This document shows, in pieces, positions 1-11,700 of a DNA stretch of 64,000 bases (positions within the stretch are counted from its first letter, which is position 1; each line of letters starts with the position of its first letter). The translations under genes and the position numbers were made by a program. Under the pieces are notes generated by a model that did no database searches, was not told the DNA's origin, and was given only the letters and a program-made list of their open reading frames with translations. Source of the DNA: Rhea pennata. Its lineage: Eukaryota; Chordata; Aves; Rheiformes; Rheidae. The DNA is taken from assembly GCF_028389875.1 (NCBI RefSeq), contig NC_084669.1:29996567-30060566 (forward strand), in the 5' to 3' direction.

Positions 1-2884
1 TGTTGGGACTGTGACCAGGAGAAGCCTGGACAAAAATCTGAAGAAGAGAGAAAAGGCCTGGGTGCTTGTAGGGAACAGAGAAGGACCTGAAGTAAATGAG
101 AAAAAATGGTTGTGCTCAAACAAGCGAGTCATCCTGAGAAGACTGCAGCAACACCAGGCAGTGCTGCTGTTCCCTAAGGAAACCGATAAAGATTTGAGAC
201 AAGGTCATCAGGATTATTGGTAGGGCCATAAGGAATCCAACCTATAAAAACAGTGAATATAACCTGGCTGACATTTCTTCTCCTACAGTATAAAAACAAA
301 GTCATTTCTACAAAATAGAGCTTAAATATGAATGATTAAGAATTTCTTAGTAGATCTTCCTACCTAGAATCCTTTTTTTCCTCTTGGGGCTTTGAAGAGC
401 GAAAGCTTCTTTATCACCACAGCATGATACAAAGCTCCTGTCTTTACAGTGCCTAAGAAGACAAATGTCTTATTGACTGAAAAAAGAAACCCAACAACAG
501 AACCTGTTCCTAAGTTAACTTAAAGCTGTTACATAAAATGCATGTTTCCCTATGTTGTACCTGAAGGACTTTTTTCCTTAGGAAATTAGAAGTTTGCAAA
601 GTACTCACAGAGCAAACTCATATGTGTGGTCATAGCAGTGTTTTCATGGAAACGAATGACTAAGGGCAGAAAACCTCAAGCAGTATAAAAATAGTCATTT
701 AAAACAAAACATGTTCTTTGAGATGTATTGTTTTGTTCTACAGACTTTCAGAAGCTGCAGATATATTATTTATTTTCTATTTTAAGAGGATCTTTTACAC
801 AAATGTGTATATATTTATTTTAAAAGCAGAAAATATCTGTAATAGCTATCTAGAAGGCTTTCTAGTTTTGTTTGCCCAAAACACATTTTTACATGCAGAA
901 AAATCCAGCTATCTCTTAAACGATACTGAAAACACTACTATACACCAGACGTGCCTGCCACAATACATTTATTTTGTTTTAGCAAGACAAATAAAATGTG
1001 AAATTCTTCAAGAATGATGCTTTTTTTTGACAGCACCTATTATGTTTTCTCACCAACGCTCACTCTCTTAACTCCGCCATAATACTACATTGAAGTTACT
1101 TTGCTTTGATACAAAACACACATACAAGTGTCTGAATTTCTGTACAGTGCTTTTTAAAACTTACAGGGTGCAAACTTTGTAACAAACTAAGTAAAAACCA
1201 TAACTTCAGTGTCAGCAACGTTCAGTGTCACTGTAATGAAGTAACTATTTTATTTGTGTTTTGAGATGTGGGAGAATAAACCTAGAGCTCAAAAATTCTC
1301 TAACTTGTCAAAAATATTGATGCTGCTTCACTTTGGGAACATCCCAACCTGCTCTTGCCATTCAGTTCTCAGCATGGAAGCAGTTATGTCCAAATCCCTT
1401 ATTCTTCCATGGCAAAGAGAGATCTGTTTAATGATATTTTTCTCTTGCCTTGCTTTGAGAAAACCAGTTGAGAAAGACATCAGTACTGTCTCTACAAATT
1501 CCCTCTACTGCACTACACCATTTAATGATATCTAATCTAAAATAAGAACATGATACTTATTAAACATGCATTTGTAACACAAACAGGAGCTACAGATTAA
1601 GTCTGAAAGTCCCTTGTAACACGCTGGGAGAGCTATCTGGAATGCTAGCATCAACACAGCCAAAAAGCATTCAAAATATTTTTTGTCAGCTCTAATTTAA
1701 AGAACTTAAGTGGCAAAGTTCACCCTAAGGAGAAATTGTGCTAACCACAGACTCATTTATTTTCTGCTGATGAAGACAGCCATGTGAACATTTTGATCAA
1801 GCTGTCTCTTTCTGCAAGAGGATGCCAGAGCTGCAGAGTTACAAGCTTAAACTTCAAAATTCTCAGTGACTCTATTTATTAACACAATTATGGGCTTGTT
1901 GTGGCTCATGCTGCTTTCCAGGACTGCAGCTAAAGGTAAGGATTTTTCACAGTCCTGCTTGGGATGACTGGCAAGGCAGAGTGCATAGCTGAAAATACGT
2001 CACATGGTTATTTTCCTGGAGGATGACTGCATTACTGGCCATCGGCACTTTTCTGTCAGGACAACAAAACTCCTTAACAAACCAGCTATCAGTGTGAACA
2101 GGCTGACTACGCTGGGTGGAAATAGGTGATGTTTCTCACAGCAGACCTGAGGGGGACCTCAGCTCTCTGCATGTGCTCACTGGGGCACGGGAACTGAGTG
2201 TGAACTCGGACCAGTCCCTTCGGGGCTGCTAGCCAGCAGTCCAGCCCCACAAGGGCACAGCAGCCAGGGACCTCCCTGCCTTATGCCGTGGCAGCAGCAT
2301 AGTTTGGGAAATTTCATTCACGGGAAGCAGCAAGGCTGGAGAAGGAGGCGAATCGGTGCACTCTCACTCTGCTCCCCCAGCTCCTGCCCCGCCAAGTGAC
2401 AGGGCACAAGGTCTGTCCTGCTGCCTCCCAGCTGCCATGCAGTCCTCCCGCATCAGGTTGGCAGGCTTCAAGGACTCTCAACTCCCTTCACAGTGGTGCT
2501 TCCTGCTGCTGCAAAATATATAATTACATATTAACCCTTTAGTATCAAACTGTGTTTGCTCCTGCCTAGATAAAATTACAAAATTTCCAGCAAATGCAAA
2601 ACCTGTTGCGGGTGAAAACATGGTCTGTTAAAATTATAAGAAGTTGTAGATCACTAAAAGTTCTGGTTTATCCTTTTGATTTCTGAAGAAATGTTCACCC
2701 ATTTCAAAGTATGTTTGTGATTTTTATTTTTTGAATATTTTGGGGTTTTTTTTCAGAAATGTCATCATTTCTATACATACTGCCTAAAGAAAATACGTTT
2801 AATATTTTCTAAGCACTTCTTACTAGTGCATATCAGCACCCCTGAAAAAAAAGTGTGTCCTTTAAGAATCACCTTTATCTTCAC
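1..2884. other. Upstream intergenic DNA, no gene seen
   Basis: AT-rich, stop-dense sequence with no splice-flanked open segment that I could frame. A short ORF lies at 11-223 but has no recognisable domain. Positions 2140-2500 are more GC-rich and contain no motif I recognise. In the human order the next gene on this side would be NRG3, far away. Confidence 0.5.
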
Positions 2885-3890
2885 ATTTCACAGAGTCATA
2901 GAATGGTTGAGGTTGGCAAGCACCTCTGGAGATCGTTGGAGAGGTCCAAGCCTCTGCTCAAAACAGGGCCAGCTAGAGCAGTTACCCAGGACCATGCCCA
3001 GTCGGGTTTTGAATCTCTCTACTGATGGAAACTCTACTGCGATTCTGGGCAACCTCTTCCAGCGTTCGATTACCCTCAAAATAAAAGTTTTTTCTTGTGT
3101 TTCAATGGAATTTCTGGTATTTCAGTTTATACTCATTGCCTCTTGTCCCATCACAGGTCACCACGGAGGAGACTCTGGCTCCATCTCCTTTACTTCTTCC
3201 CATCAGATATTTATACACATTGATAAGATCCATCTGAGTCTTCTCTTCTCTGGGCTGAAGAGTCCCTGCTCTCTCAGCTTTTCCTCCTGCAAGAAATGCT
3301 GCAGTGCCTTTATCATCTTAGTAGGCTTTCACTGGACTCACTCCAGTAGCTCCATGTCTGCCTGTCACCTTCCTCAGTCTTCTGGCAATACTCCTCCTAA
3401 TGCAGCTCTGAATGCCATTGGCCTTCTTTGCTGCAAGGGCATGTCGCTGGCCTGTGTTCAACTCAGTGTCCACCAGGATCACGGGGCCCCTTCTAGGAAT
3501 GCTGCTTTCCAGCTGGTGGCCCCAGCCTGTTCTTGTGCATGGGGTTATCCCTCCCTAGGTACATACTTTGCACTTCCCTTTGTTGAACTTCTTGAAATTC
3601 CTGTTTGCCTATTCCTTCAGCCTGTTGAGGTCCTTCTGAACAGCACAACCACCAGTCTTGTATCATCTGCAAATCGTCTAAGGGCGCACTCTGTCCATCA
3701 TCTAGGTCATTAATGAAGATGCTAAACAGTGCTGGACGCACAGTGCATATGAACATAATGCCATAAGGGAACAGTGCATCAGAGTTGAAAAGCACATTTT
3801 TGTGTGTGTATTTGGCTGCCATCGCACCAATGAGCCTTGCTATCATGCTGCTATCCATGCTTTTTGTCAGCATGTGCTTGAACTACTACA
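2885..3890 (-). mobile_element. CR1 LINE fragment, 3' part (reverse transcriptase tail plus 3' UTR)
   Basis: On the minus strand the 3493-3873 reading frame carries LINE reverse-transcriptase C-terminal signatures, including FSIFINDLDDG and later a YLGRDNP block, the usual 'xLGRNNP' region of bird CR1 ORF2. Downstream on the same strand come the typical CR1 3' sequences, including the complement of 'TTCTCTGGGCTGAAGA' near 3241-3257. It ends near 2890 with the complement of 'TCATAGAATGG', close to the CR1 terminal ATTCTATG repeats. The frame is broken and only the last 1 kb remains, so this is a dead 5'-truncated copy. It accounts for the 295-aa plus-strand ORF at 2826-3713, which is antisense. 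Confidence 0.9.
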
Positions 3891-5005
3891 AAAGCACAGC
3901 CAGCTGCTGTGAAGCTCTGCAGTAACATGAAGCTGCATGGTGACTGAAGCTATTGCGTCCCTGTCTGAGAAAAACAGTAATTTCACTGTGGCACCAACAG
4001 ATAGGCTTCAATCTGCTGGTTTTAACTCAAAAGCTGTTAGATGATTTGGGACTTGGTTATATAAGAGGCCCTGTTTTCCCACTTGTGCACAATCAGTGAT
4101 TTTGCTGGCTAGAGCTTTTTAAAACTGTTGACCATCTTGCAGAAAACGACTATCTGCTAAAACACACAAGTTTCTATGGCAAAGCCTCAACCACTGAATT
4201 TTCTGCACTGAGGCCCTTTATGAATTTGGTAGCTTCTGGCAAAACTATTTATTAAAGAAACAATTTGGCACAGAGCTGGATTGATGATCTTATTTGAAAG
4301 TCCCAGGAGATTTTTTTACATGATTATGATGCTGCAGTGAGAGAGATAAGTTTGATTTCTTGCATAAATTATTACTATTAATAACAGAATTATAAATTTA
4401 AATAGTAATTATTATAATGAATCCTTTAGTACATAACAATTACAGAGTGTTACAATCTCTAAAATAAACACTATAAGCCTCTAAATAAACAACGTATTTG
4501 TGGCCTGAAACTGGCAATTTTTTTTGCAATTGTAGAAGATCTTGCGGCTACAGACTTCAAAGTCCTGGATTTTCATTTACTAGAGAAGAAAGTAAATAAG
4601 CTGCACAGAAAATAAGAATCAGACCTTGAATCCCATTGGAACTGCCCCCTCATATGGAAGTTCCTCCCTGATAACAGTGCATTCTTCTGCTTCGGTCTCT
4701 TCATTCAAATTCTTCTCCAAGATCCTATGTGCTAGTGCATTTCTAGATCTCTTCCGCATCTGATCTCTCTTACCTGTCTTTCATTTGGCAAGCTAGCAGG
4801 TCAGTAGATTCCATTTCTTACTGTTTAAAAAAGGAAGCTCCAAGGTATGGGGAGGCTAGTCTCAGGATCCCTAACAGTTTTGCTCTAACTCAATCTATTT
4901 CTGTACTTCATTCTTTATTCCACACCTTTTCTGTTATATTTGTCTTTGATCTTGGCCTCAAGGCTCTCGCAGTCTGTTTCACTTGGCTCTGAAGAACCAT
5001 GGCCA
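3891..5005. other. Intergenic DNA between CR1 and the tandem repeat
   Basis: No gene seen. An AT-rich palindromic patch lies around 4370-4417 (ATTACTATT opposite AATAGTAAT). Confidence 0.4.
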
Positions 5006-5009
5006 TATG

Positions 5010-5590
5010 TAGTGTTAAGGCTGAAAGAAACTACAGAGCTGTAGCTGGAGTGGGGCTGGAAATGGGCTGCCAAAGCAAACTTAGGGCTGCCAAAACAGTT
5101 CTCCTCTGAAGAATACTGCATTTCTGAATAGTCAGTCCCTGACTCGTGGCTCAGACTAGGGTGAGGGTTAGCACTGAGAGACAGACAGAAGTGCAACTGC
5201 AATGGGGCTGGAAAAAAGCTGACCAAGGGGCAACGGGACTGCTAAAACAATTATCCTCACAGCGATATGAAGTCTCTGGATGAACAGCATCACTAGCCTT
5301 TGGCTTGGCCTAGGTTTGGGCTTAGGGTTAGGGCTGGTGGAAAGAAAAAGCCAGAGGTACAGTTGGAGTGGTGCTGGAAAGGAGCTGCCGCAGGAAAACG
5401 AGGGCTGTGGAAAGGACATGAAAGTCCTTTCCCTTGAGAAAGTCACAGATCAGAGAAATGCTGCAGTGCCTTGTCTGCAGCTCAGCCTGGGGTTAGCACT
5501 AATGAACAGAAAACAGCGCAGAGCTCCAGCAGGATGGAGGCTGGAAAGAGGCTGCCGGCAGAGACTCCATGGTGGTGAAAGGTCTCTCCC
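5010..5590 (+). repeat. Diverged tandem repeat, four units of about 155 bp
   Basis: Four successive blocks share the same order of words: a GTTAG/TTAGGG-like word, an AGA/ACAGA-rich spacer, a GGGCTGGAAA or GAGGCTGGAAAG core, then GCTGCC followed by G-rich sequence. Starts are near 5015, 5165, 5320 and 5490. The third copy opens with CTTAGGGTTAGGGCTGG, a telomere-like word. The copies are well diverged, so the array is old. It sits directly upstream of the GHITM CpG island. Confidence 0.6.
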
Positions 5591-5674
5591 CAGGGGTCGG
5601 TTAGGCTCTGGGAGGCCTAGAGCAGCCTGACGGCCGGGCTCCCTGGGGTTGCTGCCACCACTGGAGTCACACAA

Positions 5675-5695
5675 CCCCCCCCCCCCCCCCCCCCC
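5675..5695 (+). repeat. Poly-C tract (21 C)
   Basis: An uninterrupted run of C precedes AGCTG. A second C run lies at about 7022-7034. On the minus strand these are G runs that could fold as quadruplexes. The exact length is prone to sequencing and assembly error. Confidence 0.9.
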
Positions 5696-6140
5696 AGCTG
5701 CAGGTTCAGTGCCGTTATTTTGTGCTTGACTGGTGTCTGCACACCCGAGGGTCCCCGCCCCAGAGCAGGTAATACATCTGCATGAAGACAGGTATAACCC
5801 CCAAATAGGGTTAAAAAGGCAGGAAGAACTACCTCCCAGCTCTGGGTAAACTGCTCAGCAGTAAAGGGAAGCAAACGGAAAGGCCCTGAGCTTTTTGTCC
5901 CCCTGAGAAGAGCAAGGCTTCAGTTCACACACGGGAAGCGGCAAAGGGGACCGCAGGCCTCGGCTTCCCAGAGGGGCGCTGCGGGCACCAGCAGTGGCGT
6001 GGCATCCCGTCGGCCGTCGCTGGGAGGCCGCAGCAGCCTCACAACCCTGACGGTGGCTGGCCAGCGCCTGCTGGTGTTCGCAGAGAAGCCTCTGCTCCCT
6101 GCCATTTTAATGCCTCTGCCAGCAAAGCCAGCCGCTGACA

Positions 6141-6740
6141 AAATGGAGGGCAAAAGCACACAGAATAACTCAGATTATTACACTCCTTGAGAGTAAAGTT
6201 AACTTTTATAGCCTTACTCTCATTTATTTTCACATAGCTAATGCCATCTGCTGGAAAAAAGGAGCAAATCCTTTACAAGTGAGAACACGATAGAGAGGAG
6301 ACCGCTTTGCACAGGCTGGTAAGGGCAGTGATGCACGTGTGCTGAGCACTCTCAAACACGCACGGGAGAGTCTCTTAATAGTCAGCTGCAACCCATGAAG
6401 GGAGCAAACTGGGAACGAGAGACAAATCTGCCCGGGCGTCTCTTCCCTGCGGGGCTGCAGGGGACCGTGCCCCAACGCTTCCCCGCCCCCACTCAAAATG
6501 GCAGCGCCTGGGCTCAGGCGCCGCGACAAAATGGCAGCCAGCGAGCACTGCCATCTGTCGAGATAGCAACAGCCGGCCTCTGCCTCCTCGGCAAGCACCG
6601 CCGTGAGCCCTCGGAGCCAGCCTTGCCGAGCGCAGGGCCGCAGCCCCTGTGCGCACCACGCGGAAACGAACAGTAAATAGCGCAGAGCCCTAACGGGGAG
6701 GGCTTCCAGAAGCTTCCCTGGCCACACTTAAGATGGCTCC
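6141..6740 (+). promoter_or_regulatory. Cluster of AAATGGC-type (YY1-like) motifs
   Basis: ACAAAATGG occurs at about 6138-6146, CAAAATGGCAGC at about 6495 and again at about 6528, and TTAAGATGGCTCC at about 6728. GCCATTTTAATG near 6102 gives the reverse orientation. These resemble the YY1 core (AAnATGGC). Spacing is irregular. The binding protein is inferred from the motif only. Confidence 0.45.
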
Positions 6741-6889
6741 TGCGCCTTCCCTGACAACTGCGAGTGACGCTTAGCCCGGCCGCCTCCAGCCAATAGCGCT
6801 TGCATGTTCTAGGGTCACGTGGGGCGAGCGAGCCAGTCACCGGAGGCTCGGGCAGCTGCCGCACGTGACTTCCGCTACTGCGGTAGCGC

Positions 6890-6952
6890 GGCGTCTTTTC
6901 GGCTGCGGTGCGCGGCGGTGGAGCGGAGCGGGCTCGGTGGGGCTGAGCGGCG
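6890..6952 (+). other. GHITM: GHITM exon 1, non-coding (5' limit approximate)
   Basis: A GC-rich leader ends at a donor GGCG|GTGCGT at 6952/6953. No usable start codon joins it to exon 2 in frame, so it is placed as 5' UTR. The transcription start is a guess near GTCTTTTCGGC. Confidence 0.5.
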
Positions 6953-8380
6953 GTGCGTGGGGGCCGGGGCCGCCGGGCTGAGCCGCCCCTTTGGGCGGAG
7001 AGGGTGTGCTCCGGGCTGCGACCCCCCCCCCCCTCCATGAGGCGGAGGGAGCGGCGGGCCGGACCAGGCCGGGCCGGGCCTGCTCTGCGCCTCCGTCGCC
7101 TCAGCAGGGCCGCACGGCGGGGCGCTCCGTGGGCTGAGCCTGCCCTGGTGGAGTGTAGGGAAATAAAGGCTGCCGCTTCCCGAGCCGAGGTTATGCCCTT
7201 CGGCTGTGCTTTACTGTCGTGTCTGCCGTTACAAAGGCCTGTGGGAGAGTTTTGTGCGACAATAAAGCCTAACAGTTATCGTATAGTACCAAAACAGGCG
7301 TTTGGGGTGCTGTAGCTTGTGGGACTGAACTTTTTCCTCAAGGTACCGGCCTAGTTGGCCTCCCTAGAGTAGAACTGCCTTTCTTATGGTATGGGGTAGG
7401 AGTAACATTACAATCTTGCTGCTTTCTTTCCTAGGAGGAATGCTATAATGATGATAGTGTTTTATAGTATTAAACTTTTGCCATTGCCTGTTTTTATTCT
7501 TAATTTAATACTTGAAAATAATCATTTTCTTTTAAAAAAATGCAGGAGTAACTGTAATTTTTGAAAATTATTAGCTGAGTGGGACATTGAGGTTTAGTAG
7601 AACAAACGTGTCTCTGAAAATACTTGCCCTGAATAAGTATAAATAGCATTTCATAACTGATCTCCAAAGCAAAGTTTTTTTTTTCTTTTTGTAGTGGCAA
7701 AATTATTTTCCTCATTTTTTGCTTCTCTGCAGTTTGATCTGCAATGTCTACTGCTATGAGTGCTCCCTTTAAACTTGAATGAAAAGTTGTCTTTGTTCAT
7801 TGTACTCTTAAATTATATTTGACCCTGTATGTAAGCTATGAACAGTTGTTAGAATAAATATACTGGTGGTTGGGGGGTTATGGAAAAAAGAGGATGTATG
7901 TAGATGTAATTAAAATATATGAAACTACAAAAACTTTTTCTTTGTAAGTGGCATGCAGTGTTTATAGAACTAAGCAAGCAGTTTGAATATCACCTGTAAG
8001 GTATTCAGACTGGTCTTTACTTGTCCCAGGATCCTCTCATGTTTCTGATGTTTACTAAATGTTCTGTCTATAAAGCTAGCTAATTCTTCAAAAAGATTAT
8101 TTAAAAAATTTTTTTTAATGAAAAAATGTCTCTCTAAATCCTTTGCCACCATGTATATTATACTGTGTGCTCACTTGGCTTAATACTTAGGTGAAGGTTG
8201 TGTAAATTTGGAACAGTGTGCTGTTTGGCAGACAGAACGTTGATGCAGTAGTGTTTCTCAAAATGGAAATTTGTTGCCAAAGTAACTCAAGCCTTTAACT
8301 GGATGGCCTTTATGGGTACGTAATGATGCTTGTAAAGGTGTAACCCGTATGTATGAGAAGTTGTATTGTTCTCCTGTCAA

Positions 8381-8406
8381 TTTATTTTATTTTATTTTAT
8401 TTTTTT
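8381..8406 (+). repeat. (TTTTA)n microsatellite
   Basis: About four TTTTA units are followed by a T run. Confidence 0.9.
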
Positions 8407-8454
8407 ACGTGCCCTGTTGCGGTAGATAAGTGAGAGTGAAGTGGGAGACAAATA

Positions 8455-8528
8455 CAGAGCCAGAGTGTTCTTGAGTTACAATACTTCAGCATTAGTACTG
8501 TTTCTATTATATAGTGCAGTATAGTCAG
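8455..8528 (+). repeat. 74-bp direct repeat, copy 1 (GHITM intron 1)
   Basis: It matches 9141-9214 at 71 of 74 positions. It begins CAGAGCCAGAGTG and ends with ATAGTCAG. The two copies flank coding exon 1. Confidence 0.95.
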
Positions 8529-8637
8529 GCATGAGTACAAAGTATACCTCTTTGTCTGAAAACCATGTAACCAAATAATAAAGTATATTTTCCTTGTTCT
8601 CTTACAGGAATTTTGTGTATTAACCACTTAAGCAACC

Positions 8638-8766
8638 ATGCTGGCTGCAAGGCTAGTATGCCTGAGAACGTTATCCTGCCAGGCTACTCGCCCTGCCCTT
8701 ATTCAGGCTTCCCCAGCTTTAAGGAACACCAGTATAAAAGCATACAAGCTGTGGCAGCCTAGCCAG
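8638..8766 (+). CDS. GHITM: GHITM coding exon 1 (gene exon 2)
   Basis: The acceptor CTTACAG ends at 8607, so the exon begins at 8608 with 30 nt of 5' UTR. The donor is CAG|GTAAGG at 8766/8767. It encodes the 43-residue presequence and ends in phase 0. Confidence 0.95.
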
Positions 8767-11700
8767 GTAAGGTATTTTTTTCTAATGTTTCAAATTGCTT
8801 CTATATTAGAGGGTTAAATCTTTTTCCAAAAGAATCACTTTGCAGATAGTATCTCTTGTGAATGAACATGAGCCTTTCTACTTGTTTATGGGGTTCCTGT
8901 GCTAAAGTGAAGGAAGAGTGTTAATTAATTAAAAAAGGGGATTTTAAGAGAAATTCAAGTGGTATTTTCTGTTCCACTCTCAATTCTTAGAAAAGTAATT
9001 TCACAGCCATAATTAGTAATAGAGAAACCTCACTAGATAAGATGGGTAGGAATGCTTGTCTGAGAACCCTGCCACCTCCATTTCCCATTTCTGAGTAAAA
9101 AACTGAAATTACATTTTACTTTTAACGAAATACTTATCTTCAGAGCCAGAGTGTTCTTGAGTTACTGTACTTCAGCATTAGTACTGTTTCTATTATATAG
9201 TGCAGTACAGTCAGTCAGTTGCAATGTGTTTAGAGCTCCACCTTAGGTTGGAGAAGTTTCTGAACTCTGGCAAACTACCTTTGGTCTCATCAGTAGTGTC
9301 AAAAGTCAACTGTTACTATATCTAAGAAACATTGTTTTTATTCTTAAGTGAGAGAAGATGTTTCATTTTTGCTGTCTGCACAGATAACTCTCAATTTCCT
9401 TCAAAGAGTTTCTTCAAAGTTAATCTTGTTAATAGACTGTTGCACTATGTGGAGACATTGCTCTTTTGTCACGAACTTGTCAAAGTACCTTTGGCAAATT
9501 CTATTGACTCCTTTCTTTGTCACATATTTTTTTAAAGCATGCTAAGCTTGCAGGTTATTTTAAAAATATTTGAGGAGTGTTGTCTAATTTTTGCCTTTGA
9601 GCTAGATGTTAGATGCCAACTGAGTACATTGCTAGTCATCCTGGATTTTATCACTCTTAACTGCTGATTCTAACAATATATGTATATTTCCATTTTTAGT
9701 TTTAAAACATAAGCTTGTAGCTTGAAGCTATCCCCCCACTGGTTAGGTGCCTGCATAATGATTTCAGAAGTTTCCTAGCTTAAAATGTGATTTCTGAATG
9801 TAATTATGAATTTGTTCTTGATTGCTTTTGCATCTTACTAAGAGTTTGATAGAGCAGCATACTATAATTTTTTGGAGTGTGTCAGCCTTAAGTTTTCATT
9901 TCACAGACCTTCATTAAACTTGTTCTCTACATCAAGCCTAGATGTGTGAAAATGGAGAATTTATGCTGTTCTCTCAAATGTAATGTCTGTAAACATAACT
10001 GTAAGTTGGAGTTCATCTCTGCTTAGTACAGAGGGCAAGAACATGTAGTTTTTTTTTCCCATAAAAAGGCAAAATAAAAACTGAAGGCCTTGTTTAGTAC
10101 TGTGGAAATAGAGTAGAAGAAAAGCAAGTGTTTAATCTTTTTTTTAGCAAAACCTAAATGCTTTGGATATTAATTCACAGCATTGGTTCTATGCTTTCAG
10201 AATATGTAAATACATAGAACAATTCCCTGCGTATTCACCAAGGCTCTTAAACTTTCATGTTAAACTGTTCTCCTTTAGCAGAATTGTTCCATGTCTTAAG
10301 AGGTATGGACAGATGAGCAAGAGACCAACTAGCAGTTTTAATTGTAGCAAATAAATTGATTTGCCTCAAGAATCATTTGTCATTAGTCTGTAAATACAAC
10401 GTACAAGAGATGTCTTCTTTTCTTTCACTGAACCTTTCTTATGTTACCTCTGAATCTAACAGTGTTATGCCACAAGAGTAAGAACAGGTGTGAGGCGTGG
10501 AAAAATTGGCCAAGAAATCAAAGCAGCAGCATTTGAACCATCTGCAGAAACTGCACTTAAAGGTAGAGTAGCTCTACTTTAATGAATATGCTTGAAATTT
10601 AAGCTGAGAAGGGGACACCTTTTCATTCAAACTGTTAAACAGACTGGAAAACAACTGTTTAAAGCTTGCTAGTGACCCCTCTCAAGTGTCTCAAGTCTGT
10701 TTGTCTGCTTGTCTTCTTGTAATGCTTAAAGTTGCAAATACCTCGTGGTACAGAGAAGTTTCCAGTTGTCTCTTTCTTTGAGCTTCTATTGAGAATTTTT
10801 TCTGTGGATTACAAAGGGATTGTTTAAATAGCAGTGTTCTGCAAAATAGACTTGCAAATCTTCTGCTATAGAACTGAATTGATAAATAGCATTTGTCTAG
10901 ATAAAATCTTGTCTCTAACACATTAGAAAAAATATTCTTAAAAGAATCTTATAGCTGAAAGTATTTGGTCTCAGCTGTTCTTACATTGATTATACCAACA
11001 TTGTATGACTGATGCTTTTAATTGTAGCCATAATCTGGTGCCTGTGACTATCAGGCAATGTGTCTAAAGAATCAGATAGTAGAAACTGATAGGGAATATG
11101 TTACATTGTTGCCTGTGAGTGTTAGAAATCACTTTTTGAACTGAGTTGGATCTAATTGTTACCAAAGAGCTCTTAACGGAGCAAACATTAAGGATAGGTC
11201 AATCAAAAAGACAAAGAGGTCTAGCTTTTCTACTGGAAGTCTTACCAGCTAGTGTGTGTTGGCATTTCTGTTATAGTAATGAAGGTCAGTGACTTTGGCT
11301 AGTCTCCTGTTTCTTGCTCTGTTTTACGAAGCTAGATTGTGTTGGCAAGCTATCTAGAGTGCTTCAAATCCAAATTTTTTTTAAGAATTGACAACACAAT
11401 AACTCTTGAATAACTACCGAAGTTAAGTGAAGCTTTAAGAAGCCCACCTTGGATCAGTTATAACTGTTATGACTAATATACAATTTTTTTTCTACTTTAT
11501 GAGAAAACGCATTCATGAGAGCATATTTTTTTTTTTCATACAGCTGACCGCCTGGGAAGATTAGTTGTTGCTGGAGGGGCTGCTGTTGGCCTGGGAGCTC
11601 TGTGTTACTATGGAATGGGCATGTCCAGTGAGATTGGAGCTATTGAAAAAGCTGTGTAAGAAAGATGGCTTATTCTTTTAAGACTGTATGAAATGATGCC

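Larger units (their letters stand above)
5920..7160 (+). promoter_or_regulatory. GHITM: GHITM CpG-island promoter
   Basis: This is the main CpG-dense block of the window and lies at the 5' end of GHITM. Visible sites are a CCAAT box at 6790-6794, an E-box TCACGTG at 6815-6821, and a second CACGTG at 6862-6867 that runs into ACTTCCG, an ETS/GABP-type core. CACGTG plus ETS sites in a TATA-less CpG island suits a housekeeping gene for a mitochondrial protein. No plausible TATA box is present. A divergent transcript to the left is possible, but no coding exon supports one. Confidence 0.75.

Noticed and set aside
11-223. 70-codon ORF at the left edge
   Set aside because: Charged peptide without a recognised domain, cut close to the window edge; could be a decayed repeat. 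Not enough to call a gene.
2826-3713. 295-codon plus-strand ORF, the longest in the window
   Set aside because: It is antisense to the CR1 LINE fragment, whose reverse-transcriptase tail is read on the minus strand.
5319-5336. Interstitial telomeric repeat
   Set aside because: Only about two TTAGGG-like words are present, inside one copy of a longer diverged tandem unit.
6230-7040. Overlapping ORFs of 90-175 codons on both strands
   Set aside because: Stop codons are rare in CpG-island DNA. The peptides are Arg/Ala/Gly/Pro-rich without domains and lie over the GHITM promoter.
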